This document shows positions 58,156-64,000 of a DNA stretch of 64,000 nucleotides, one piece after another (the stretch's first letter is position 1; each line of letters opens with the position of its first letter). The translations under genes and the position numbers were made by a program. The DNA lies in NCBI GenBank assembly GCA_902769705.1, contig CACXPX010000019.1, forward strand, positions 1 to 64,000, in the 5' to 3' direction. Under the pieces are notes generated by a model. The model made no database searches. It saw only the letters and a list, made by a program, of their open reading frames with translations, and had not been told where the DNA came from. Origin of the DNA: an uncultured Prevotellaceae bacterium. GTDB lineage: Bacteria; Bacteroidota; Bacteroidia; Bacteroidales; Bacteroidaceae.

Positions 58156-58995
58156 ATGAAAAAAGGTGCTTTCTTCCTATTGTGGAGCGTTGTGTTGATG
58201 CCCTTTTGTTTCACGACGACGGGATGTAACGACCGCAGACCCGTTGCCGATGACTCGTTGTCCGTGGAGGTGGACTCCGACTCTATCCGGGAGGCCGAGG
58301 AGCAAGGCGTGATGCCGAAGGGAGCCGATGAGCTCTTCGACGACTTCTTCTTCAACTTCGCGGGCAACAAGCGGCTTCAGTCGCAGCGCATACAGTTCCC
58401 CCTGCCTGTCTTTGAGAACGGCGAGAAGGTGAGGCAGATGGAGAAGAAGCAATGGGCGATGGACTATTTCTTCATGGAAGACGGCTACTACACCTTGATT
58501 TTCGACAATGCCGAGCAGATGGAGATTGTGAACGACACGTCGGTGGTTCACGTGGTGCTGGAGAAGATTTTCCTTGAGAAGAAGAACGTGGTTCAGTATG
58601 TGTTCGACAACATCGACGGCAAATGGATGATGACGTCGATACACGAGAACGAGATGTATCAGAACACGAATGCCTCGTTCCTGGATTTCTATCAGAAGTT
58701 TGCAACCGACAGCGCCTTCCAGCAGCATAGCATCAACGAGTTTGTGACCTTCACCGCTCCCGACCCCGACGACGACTTCAGCACGATTACCGGCACCATC
58801 ACGCCCGAGCAATGGCCTATGTTCAAGCCGGGACTGATTCCGGAGGGCGTCATCTGGAATGTGATTTACGGTCAGCAATATGTGTCGGACAACCAGAAAT
58901 ATTTTGTGGTGAGAGGTGTGGCCAACGGCTTGGAGATTCAGATGACGTTCAGGAAGAAAGGCTTGAACTGGAAACTCGTGAAATTTAACTATTAG
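58156..58995 (+). CDS. DUF4348-like lipoprotein
   Basis: The 279-residue protein has a lipoprotein signal with lipobox TTTGC (Cys19-21 region), an acidic spacer (DDSLSVEVDSDSIREAEE), and an alpha/beta domain (ELFDDFFFNFAGNKRLQSQRI, NGEKVRQMEKKQW, GKWMMTSIHENEMYQ) that matches the DUF4348 family of Bacteroidetes. Function unknown. The murB start codon follows 3 bp after its stop, so both share one mRNA. ATG 58156 is preferred over an upstream in-frame start because the signal peptide begins there. Confidence 0.78.
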   Translation: MKKGAFFLLWSVVLMPFCFTTTGCNDRRPVADDSLSVEVDSDSIREAEEQGVMPKGADELFDDFFFNFAGNKRLQSQRIQFPLPVFENGEKVRQMEKKQWAMDYFFMEDGYYTLIFDNAEQMEIVNDTSVVHVVLEKIFLEKKNVVQYVFDNIDGKWMMTSIHENEMYQNTNASFLDFYQKFATDSAFQQHSINEFVTFTAPDPDDDFSTITGTITPEQWPMFKPGLIPEGVIWNVIYGQQYVSDNQKYFVVRGVANGLEIQMTFRKKGLNWKLVKFNY

Positions 58996-58998
58996 ACC

Positions 58999-60027
58999 AT
59001 GATAAAAGATTTTCGTGATTATAACTTGCTGCCTCACAACACGTTTGGCATAGAGGCGCGTTGTCGTCGGTTCGTGGAGTTTGAGTCGGTTGACGAGGCT
59101 CGCGAGGTGGCCACGATGCTGCAGGAAGCCGATGAGCCTCTGCTGATTGTTGGCGGCGGTAGCAACTTGTTGCTCACGGGCGATTATCAGGGGACGGTGG
59201 TGCATTCGGCCATCAAGGGGATTCGCGAGGAGCGGGGAACGAGGAATGAGGAAGGAGGCGTTATTCTGACTTGCGGCAGCGGCGAGACATGGGACGACGT
59301 GGTGGCTTATTGCGTGGAGCGTGGCTACTACGGAGCCGAGAATCTGTCGCTTATTCCGGGAGAAGTGGGAGCCAGCGCGGTGCAGAACATCGGGGCCTAT
59401 GGCGCTGAGGTGGCCGACATCATCCGCGAGGTGGTGGGCGTTGAAATGGGCACGGGCTCCGTGCGCAGGTTCGCACCTGAAGAATGCGGCTACGCCTACC
59501 GGAACAGCAAGTTCAAGAACGAGTGGAAAAACCGATATCTCATCGTTGAAGTGTCTTACGCCCTGAAACTGGACGCAGGGCTGAACCTTGAATATGGAAA
59601 CATCAAGGCCGAGTTGGAGCGCAAGGGGATTGAATGTCCCACGCTCAGCCAGCTTCGGCAGGTGATTATCGACATACGCAACGCAAAACTTCCCGACCCC
59701 AAGGTGGAGGGAAATGCGGGCAGCTTCTTCATGAACCCGGTTGTTCCTGTTGCCAAATATGAGGAGTTGGCCGCCCTATATCCGGGTATGCCGCATTATG
59801 TGGTTGATGCCGAACGCGTGAAGATTCCCGCCGGTTGGATGATTGACCAATGCGGCTGGAAAGGGAAAAGCGTGGGGCGTGCTGGCGTACACAGCCGTCA
59901 GGCATTGGTGTTGGTGAACAAGGGTGGCGCTACGGGTGACGAGGTTGTCACTTTATGCAAGAAGATACAACAGGATGTGCTCGAGCGTTTTGGAATCGAG
60001 ATTCATCCGGAAGTCAACATTGTATAA
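58999..60027 (+). CDS. murB: UDP-N-acetylenolpyruvoylglucosamine reductase
   Basis: MurB reduces UDP-GlcNAc-enolpyruvate to UDP-MurNAc in peptidoglycan synthesis, using FAD. The 342-residue protein has the FAD-binding VGGGSNLLLT, the GENLSLIPGEVGASAVQN-type segment, the catalytic serine region GNAGSFFMNP and the C-terminal HPEVNIV. Residues about 79-88 (RGTRNEEGG) are an extra loop encoded by a GAGGAATGAGGAAGG-type repeat. It is co-transcribed with the DUF4348 lipoprotein gene. Confidence 0.95.
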   Translation: MIKDFRDYNLLPHNTFGIEARCRRFVEFESVDEAREVATMLQEADEPLLIVGGGSNLLLTGDYQGTVVHSAIKGIREERGTRNEEGGVILTCGSGETWDDVVAYCVERGYYGAENLSLIPGEVGASAVQNIGAYGAEVADIIREVVGVEMGTGSVRRFAPEECGYAYRNSKFKNEWKNRYLIVEVSYALKLDAGLNLEYGNIKAELERKGIECPTLSQLRQVIIDIRNAKLPDPKVEGNAGSFFMNPVVPVAKYEELAALYPGMPHYVVDAERVKIPAGWMIDQCGWKGKSVGRAGVHSRQALVLVNKGGATGDEVVTLCKKIQQDVLERFGIEIHPEVNIV

Positions 60028-60071
60028 CTCTGATAAAAGCATTTACAAGAAGCAATTGTCCCTTTTTTATG

Positions 60072-60107
60072 CCCCTCACTCCCCTTTAAGCCCTTTAAGC
60101 CCTTTAT
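60072..60107. repeat. CTTTAAGCCCTTT-type array before the MBL gene
   Basis: Tandem CCCTTTAAGC units fill the space from about 60072 to 60107 and end 5 bp before the start codon. The same repeat lies, in both orientations, at 50505-50605. Confidence 0.65.
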
Positions 60108-60112
60108 AAAAT

Positions 60113-60877
60113 ATGATGCGTTTTACTTTTTTAGGAACAGGAACGTCGGGCGGTGTGCCTTCTTTGGGGTGCCAATGTGAGGTGTGCCGAAGCACAGACC
60201 CTCGCGACAAGCGGTTGCGGAGTGCGGGATTGCTGGAAACAGAGACCACCCGGCTGCTCATCGATTGTGGCCCCGACATCCGCCAGCAGCTCATGCCCTT
60301 GCCGTTCGTCAAGCCCGATGGCGTGCTGCTCACACATATCCATTACGACCATGTGGCGGGAATCGACGACCTGCGCGCGTTTTGCGTGTTCGGCAACCTT
60401 GATATCTATGCCGACGCCCTTACCGAAAAGAGTCTGCATCAGACGATGCCCTATTGTTTCTTGGAGCATCTCTACCCGGGTGTTCCCTTGCTGAAACTGC
60501 ATACACTCACGCCGCACGAACCGTTGCACATAGGTGATATCGAATGCATGCCCATCCAGGTGATGCACGGTAGGCTCCCGATTCTCGCTTTCCGATTCGG
60601 CACCTTTGCCTATATCACCGACATGAAGACCATTTCCGATTCTGAGATGCCTTATCTTGAAGGTGTGGAGACGTTGGTGGTCAACGCGTTGCGTTTTGAG
60701 AAAGAGCACCATTCGCACATGCTCGTCGACGAGGCCATTGCTTTCTCGAGAAGGGTGGGGGCTAAGCGCACCTACTTCACCCACCTCACCCATCGCATCG
60801 GTTTTCACGACGATGCCAACCGTCGTTTGCCGGCTGGTTTTTCGTTCGCTTACGACGGTTTGACCATCGAAGTTTGA
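60113..60877 (+). CDS. MBL-fold metal-dependent hydrolase (PhnP/YycJ-like)
   Basis: The 254-residue protein has the metallo-beta-lactamase motif LLTHIHYDHVAGID (HxHxDH) and the early GTGTSGGVPSLGCQCEVC segment, with a cysteine pair as in PhnP-type phosphodiesterases and the YycJ/RNase Z relatives. HTHLTHRIGFH near the C-terminus supplies more metal ligands. The likely reaction is hydrolysis of a cyclic or linear phosphodiester, but the substrate is unknown. The start ATG (60113 or the next codon 60116) directly follows a CTTTAAGCCCTTT-type repeat array. Confidence 0.88.
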   Translation: MMRFTFLGTGTSGGVPSLGCQCEVCRSTDPRDKRLRSAGLLETETTRLLIDCGPDIRQQLMPLPFVKPDGVLLTHIHYDHVAGIDDLRAFCVFGNLDIYADALTEKSLHQTMPYCFLEHLYPGVPLLKLHTLTPHEPLHIGDIECMPIQVMHGRLPILAFRFGTFAYITDMKTISDSEMPYLEGVETLVVNALRFEKEHHSHMLVDEAIAFSRRVGAKRTYFTHLTHRIGFHDDANRRLPAGFSFAYDGLTIEV

Positions 60878-60971
60878 TTAGAAATAGTGACAAAAACGGT
60901 CGTTTTAGTTAATGATTGTTATTATTTTGCACTTTTTTGTGCGTTTTTATTGCAGTTTCGTAGAAAAGTTA

Positions 60972-61050
60972 TATCTTTGCATGTGTGTTTTTCATAGTAT
61001 TAGATTTAAGGTTAACAAAGGTTGGGGTACAGCGGTACTCCATTTTTTTT
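60972..61050 (+). ncRNA. Candidate small RNA between convergent genes
   Basis: A TATCTTTG box (60972-60979) would start a transcript near 60985. A hairpin GGGGTAC/GTACTCC (61025-61042) followed by ATTTTTTTTG could end it about 60 nt later. An outer stem (TTGGGGT with ACCCCAA, 61022-61028 and 61068-61074) gives an alternative fold. The only frame is a 46-residue low-complexity one, so a small RNA is more likely than a protein. Confidence 0.35.
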
Positions 61051-61125
61051 GTATATACCTGAATGGAACCCCAATCTCGCTCCACATTCTTTCGAAAGTT
61101 TTTGCAAAGTGTAAGCCATAAAAAA

Positions 61126-61152
61126 ACGCTGGGACTTTGTGGGTCTCAGCGT
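61126..61152 (-). terminator. Terminator of the YtxH-holin operon
   Basis: On the minus strand ACGCTGAGAC pairs with GTCCCAGCGT, followed by TTTTTT. The stem overlaps the stop codon of the last gene. Confidence 0.75.
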
Positions 61153-61427
61153 CTTTTGGATCGTTTGCCAGATTTGAATTTTCGGTATAGCTTCCATCCG
61201 AGAATGATGCCATCGAGCACTCCCGCTCCCGTGCTCATCAGGCCGGTAATGCGTTTGGATGGGGTCATCACGCCCAATGGTTCGGGCTTGTGGAACAAGT
61301 TGCCCCAAAGCGTGCGGATTTCTTGGTCGTCTTTCCTGATCTGCTTTTTCAGCGAATCTTTCCGCGTGCGGATTTCCTCAAGCGACTTGTAGGCCGCAGA
61401 GGTGGTGATGTCTAATTCGTTTTCCAT
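61146..61427 (-). CDS. Small helical envelope-operon protein
   Basis: The 93-residue protein (MENELDITTSAAYKSLEEIR, then KKQIRKDDQEIRTLW, and a region with one possible membrane helix STGAGVLDGIILGWKLY) has a basic tail (KSGKRSKRR). I do not recognise a family. It follows the holin-like gene after 7 bp, so it belongs to the YtxH-DUF1469 operon. Small helical partners of this kind recur in such Bacteroidetes operons. Confidence 0.72.
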   Translation of the reverse strand: MENELDITTSAAYKSLEEIRTRKDSLKKQIRKDDQEIRTLWGNLFHKPEPLGVMTPSKRITGLMSTGAGVLDGIILGWKLYRKFKSGKRSKRR

Positions 61428-61434
61428 GCGATAA

Positions 61435-61782
61435 TCACTCCATTAACAGACTTGCCAAGAATTTGACCACAGGCTTCTCAATCCATTTCTTGCGGAACAC
61501 CACGAACAGGATGAACACCAGGAAATAGAAGATGGCAACAATGCTGAATGCCCACACTCCACCCACGGCGGGCATGAGGGCGTAGGCAACGGCAAACGAG
61601 AGGTAGATCAGAATGAGAACAACCAGGAACGAGAGCACAAGTGTCAAGGTGATGACGGTTATGAGCCTCACCACTTTCTCTATGACATCCAGCTTCACAT
61701 ATTCGGTTTGAAGCCCGATGTAGTGCTTGACGACTTCCGCCAGTTGGCCAATCGTCTCAATGTTGTTGTCGTTCGAGAACAT
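61435..61782 (-). CDS. Holin-like membrane protein (DUF1469 / phage holin superfamily III)
   Basis: The 115-residue protein has a basic N-terminal helix (AEVVKHYIGLQTEYVKLDVIEKV) and two membrane segments (LITVITLTLVLSFLVVLILIY and FSIVAIFYFLVFILFVVF) read in parts. It matches the family named after phage holins, but members are common chromosomal envelope proteins. No phage genes are present. It lies between the YtxH gene and a small helical gene in one leftward operon. Confidence 0.85.
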   Translation of the reverse strand: MFSNDNNIETIGQLAEVVKHYIGLQTEYVKLDVIEKVVRLITVITLTLVLSFLVVLILIYLSFAVAYALMPAVGGVWAFSIVAIFYFLVFILFVVFRKKWIEKPVVKFLASLLME

Positions 61783-61793
61783 GCGGAAACTTA

Positions 61794-61872
61794 CGGGTGA
61801 TGGGTGATGGGTGGTGGATGATGGCTAATAGCTAACACCCAAAAGCGTAGCGTGCTAACACCCAACACCTAA
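61794..61872. repeat. GGTGATGGGTG-type dispersed element, copy 1
   Basis: The element consists of GGGTGATGGGTGATGGGTGG, a short unique core (AATAGCTAACACCCAAAAGC, GCGTGC) and ACACCCAACACC, so its arms face each other. It lies between the YtxH and holin-like genes. A reversed copy is at 62829-62912. Confidence 0.7.
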
Positions 61873-62091
61873 TTAATCTACAACTTCGGCAGCAGCTTCC
61901 TTGATGTCGTCAACGAGGTCGTCAACTTCCTTGCGGCTCAGTTTGATGTTGTGTTTCTTGCAGAAATCATCAACAGCATCGCTAATCTTGTTGCGAGTGT
62001 CAGTTCCCTTTTCAGGTGCCATGAGCAATCCGAGAGCGGCTCCGGCGATTGCGCCTCCGAGGAAAGCGCTGATGTAGCTTATTGTTTTCAT
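61873..62091 (-). CDS. YtxH-domain protein
   Basis: The 72-residue protein starts with a glycine-rich membrane helix (FLGGAIAGAALGLLMAPEKG) followed by a charged soluble tail (DTRNKISDAVDDFCKKHNIK). This fits the YtxH family, small membrane proteins often induced by envelope stress. It is the first gene of the operon; the promoter (62131-62161) is close to consensus. Confidence 0.85.
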   Translation of the reverse strand: MKTISYISAFLGGAIAGAALGLLMAPEKGTDTRNKISDAVDDFCKKHNIKLSRKEVDDLVDDIKEAAAEVVD

Positions 62092-62130
62092 ACGTTATGT
62101 GATTTAGAAATGTAAAACATATTTGATACG

Positions 62131-62161
62131 CAAATGTAGCAATTCTTTGCCGATTTGCAAA
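62131..62161 (-). promoter_or_regulatory. Promoter of the YtxH operon
   Basis: On the minus strand TTTG (62161-62158), a 19-bp spacer and TACATTTG (62138-62131), 40 bp before the start codon. Confidence 0.7.
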
Positions 62162-62311
62162 GGAAAATGCTGTTATTTTTTGTCAAAAAGGCTCTGTTTG
62201 CGTGATTTAACAAACTTTATGTGGCTTTTTCTGTGTTTTTTGTCAGATATTTAGTAATTTCGCACCAATTAATATCGATTATAAGTTTAATTATCAATAC
62301 AAAAAAGAATT

Positions 62312-62818
62312 ATGAAGAAATCAATTGTTTTGTGCGCCACATTGTGTGCAGCATTAGTGATGACAGGTTGCAAGTCTAAGGAAAGCGCCTATCGGAAAGC
62401 ATACGACAAGGCTAAGGCTGCCGAGGCCGAGGCTGCTCAGAATTACAACAACACCGAAACCGACATTCCCGAGACTCCAGTTGTTACTCCGCTGGTGGAG
62501 AAGCCCGCAACGCAGACAACTGTTGTTGACAACAACGACAACGTGGTTGTTCGCAACGAGAGCGTATCGCTCGTCAACGGTTCTGGCTTGAAGGCTTACA
62601 GCGTGGTTGTTGGCTCGTTCTCTCTGTCGGCTAATGCCGAGGGCTTGCAGAACCGCTTGAAGGCTGCCGGATACGATGCACAAATCGCTCGCAACAATGC
62701 TGCAAAACCCATGTATCGCGTTATCGCCACCACCTTCAACGACAAGGCTGATGCTGTTCGTTCGCGCGATGCTTTCCGCAGCACATATCCCGACGCTTGG
62801 TTGCTTTACAACAAGTAA
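62312..62818 (+). CDS. SPOR-domain lipoprotein
   Basis: The 168-residue protein has a lipoprotein signal (MKKSIVLCATLCAALVMTGC, lipidated Cys20), an Ala/Glu-rich helix (AYDKAKAAEAEAAQNYNN), a proline-rich linker and a C-terminal SPOR domain (AYSVVVGSFSLSANAEGLQNRL... read in parts, with GYDAQIARN and MYRVIATTFND). SPOR domains bind denuded peptidoglycan glycan strands, often at division sites, so a periplasmic cell-wall role is likely. Upstream TAATTTCG (62255-62262) is only a weak promoter match. Confidence 0.9.
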   Translation: MKKSIVLCATLCAALVMTGCKSKESAYRKAYDKAKAAEAEAAQNYNNTETDIPETPVVTPLVEKPATQTTVVDNNDNVVVRNESVSLVNGSGLKAYSVVVGSFSLSANAEGLQNRLKAAGYDAQIARNNAAKPMYRVIATTFNDKADAVRSRDAFRSTYPDAWLLYNK

Positions 62819-62828
62819 ACCATGCTTC

Positions 62829-62912
62829 GCGTGTAGGTGTTGGGTGTTAGCTCGCTTCGCTTTTGGCTGATAGTTGGCTATCGTCAACACCCATCACCCA
62901 TCATCCATCACC
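62829..62912. repeat. GGTGATGGGTG-type dispersed element, copy 2 (reversed)
   Basis: Reading the opposite strand, this segment matches the element at 61794-61872 over most of its length (arms GGTGATGGATGATGGGTGAT and CTAACACCCAACACCT, core with CCAAAAGCGAAGCGAGC). It ends directly before the ruvX start codon. Confidence 0.75.
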
Positions 62913-62913
62913 T

Positions 62914-63339
62914 ATGCGAATCCTTTCCATCGACTACGGCAAGAAACGTACTGGTATAGCAGTCACCGATCCGCTTCAGATTGTTCCTGGCGGATTGGCG
63001 ACTGTTTCTACATCTGAACTGTACGACTTTTTGTTGTCCTACATCAGTCGTGAACCTGTAGAGCGAATTGTGATTGGCGAACCGCGGCAAACCAACGGGC
63101 AGCCCAGCGAGAATATGGCTCGCGTGGAGCAGTTCGTGAGACGTTGGCGTAAGTCGCAACCACAGATTCCCATTGAATACTACGACGAACGGTTCACGTC
63201 GGTTTTGGCTCATCAGGCCATGCTCGACGCAGGACTCAGGCGCAAGGCGCGCCAGAACAAAGAGTTGGTCGACGAGATTAGTGCCACCATCATCTTGCGC
63301 GATTATCTGGAATCCAGAAAGTCGCATCCTAACGTTTAA
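62914..63339 (+). CDS. ruvX: Putative Holliday junction resolvase RuvX (YqgF)
   Basis: The 141-residue RNase H-like protein starts with MRILSIDYGKKRTGIAV, whose Asp7 is a metal ligand, and has the conserved VIGEPRQTNGQ and ELVDEISATIILRDYL segments with further acidic residues. Family members help process 16S rRNA or resolve junctions. ATG 62914 is chosen; the in-frame extension lies inside the repeat element. It is followed after 21 bp by def, suggesting co-transcription. Confidence 0.92.
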   Translation: MRILSIDYGKKRTGIAVTDPLQIVPGGLATVSTSELYDFLLSYISREPVERIVIGEPRQTNGQPSENMARVEQFVRRWRKSQPQIPIEYYDERFTSVLAHQAMLDAGLRRKARQNKELVDEISATIILRDYLESRKSHPNV

Positions 63340-63360
63340 TCAGAACATTCAGACATCTAA

Positions 63361-63924
63361 ATGATATTACCTATTTATATATATGGTCAGCCTGTGCTCA
63401 GAAAGGTTTCTGAGGACATCACGGCCGACTATCCTGATTTGAAGCAGCTCATTGCCAACATGTATGAGACGCTGACAGCATCCGAAGGTGTGGGCTTGGC
63501 TGCTCCCCAAATCGGCCTCAACATCCGCTTGGCCGTCATCGACTTGGACGTGCTGAGCGAGGACCTTCCCGAGTACAAAGACTTCAGGCGTACTTACATC
63601 AATCCTCATATTGTGGAGATCGACGAGGAGGCTCCGAAGAAGACCATGGAAGAAGGTTGCCTGTCGTTGCCGGGTATCCACGAGAATGTCACACGCTCCA
63701 CGAGAATCCGTGTGAAGTATATGGATGAAGATTTCCAGGAACATGACGAGTGGGTTGAAGGCTATCTGGCTCGTGTGATGCAACACGAGTTTGACCACCT
63801 TGATGCCAAGATGTTTATCGACCGCATCTCACCTCTGCGCAAGCAACTCATCAAAAACAAGTTGAAAGCCCTGTTGCAAGGACGCTATCGTTGTTCTTAC
63901 CGTACGAAAGCAGTCAGAAAGTAA
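63361..63924 (+). CDS. def: Peptide deformylase
   Basis: Def removes the formyl group from the N-terminus of new proteins. The 187-residue protein has the three signature motifs: [19 protein letters not shown] with metal ligand Cys100, and [10 protein letters not shown] with His142, Glu143 and His146. It is a standard type 1 deformylase. It lies 21 bp after ruvX, the order seen in other Bacteroidales. The remaining 76 bp of the window show no feature. Confidence 0.97.
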   Translation: MILPIYIYGQPVLRKVSEDITADYPDLKQLIANMYETLTASEGVGLAAPQIGLNIRLAVIDLDVLSEDLPEYKDFRRTYINPHIVEIDEEAPKKTMEEGCLSLPGIHENVTRSTRIRVKYMDEDFQEHDEWVEGYLARVMQHEFDHLDAKMFIDRISPLRKQLIKNKLKALLQGRYRCSYRTKAVRK

Positions 63925-64000
63925 GCACGTGGGCGTCTGTCTAAGGAACAAAACCTCGAAAATCGCATTCCATCCGAGATGGAATCTTGCTTGATATGAA

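Noticed and set aside
61012..61308. A 98-codon minus-strand frame overlapping the end of the YtxH operon
   Set aside because: It overlaps the terminator and the real 93-residue gene, and its sequence reads as noncoding.
61435..61782. Prophage remnant, suggested by the holin-like protein
   Set aside because: The family is chromosomal in Bacteroidetes; neighbours are YtxH and SPOR proteins and no phage genes are near.

Overview
The window reads as chromosome of a gut or oral Bacteroidales, most likely Prevotella or a close relative (Segatella, Xylanibacter). The evidence is: many promoters of the Bacteroidetes form (TTTG about 19-20 bp before TAnnTTTG); weak or absent Shine-Dalgarno sequences; Bacteroidetes gene sets (PadR-PspC, BtuB-BtuG under a cobalamin riboswitch, BACON/M60 mucinase, DUF1573, DUF4348, secreted C1B peptidase); and secreted proteins that end in the NLQGQKV...KGVYIVNGKK tail common in Prevotella. 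There is no prophage, insertion sequence with a transposase, or CRISPR array.

Layout. 0-9.2 kb: rmuC, a low-molecular-weight phosphatase, an aconitase-citrate synthase pair, a PadR-PspC pair and a secreted protein. 9.2-12.1 kb: a divergent NAD-dependent DNA ligase facing a B3/B4-domain protein. 12.9-19.8 kb: two tandem paralogous giant secreted proteins with a 63-residue peptide gene between them. 19.9-23.4 kb: a leftward vitamin B12 uptake operon (riboswitch, btuB, btuG). 23.5-26 kb: a DASS carboxylate transporter and an EamA transporter. 26.1-33.2 kb: a leftward run of type II pantothenate kinase, LRR protein, M60 mucinase-like peptidase and S9 peptidase. 33.2-38.3 kb: Nudix, DUF1573, GH105, aspS, a histone-tail winged-helix protein and a small unknown. 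38.9-42.4 kb: a complete GDP-mannose to GDP-fucose cassette (manC-gmd-fcl). Then two tRNA-Arg genes, a Na/Pi symporter, htpG, a lipoprotein, a C1B peptidase, an MFS transporter and pepD with a lipoprotein gene. 52.5-64 kb: an OmpH-like lipoprotein, nth, DUF2461, a PagL-like deacylase overlapping pheS, DUF4348-murB, an MBL hydrolase, a small envelope operon (YtxH, holin-like DUF1469, helical protein), a SPOR lipoprotein, ruvX and def.

The most unusual content is between the genes. Six intergenic sites (8.3, 12.3, 26.0, 38.4, 47.9 and 55.3 kb) carry degenerate arrays whose units repeat at exactly 22 bp. Each unit is a 19-bp dyad of the form [GC]TCA-N11-TGA[CG], and the pitch is about two helical turns. 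They sit downstream of genes and never in a divergent promoter region. Two of them lie next to large perfect inverted repeats (38-bp and 23-bp arms) whose arms are made of 9-10 bp tandem units around an AT-rich core. Several other short tandem-repeat families occur between genes, directly before start codons, and in frame inside genes (ligA, btuB, the S9 peptidase, murB, the MFS tail).

Working together, the genes describe an anaerobic host-associated glycan and protein user: surface mucinase and peptidases, a rhamnogalacturonan-type GH105, B12 scavenging, dicarboxylate transport, fucosylated surface glycans and possible lipid A deacylation, set among housekeeping genes. All names come from reading sequence motifs; no database search was run.
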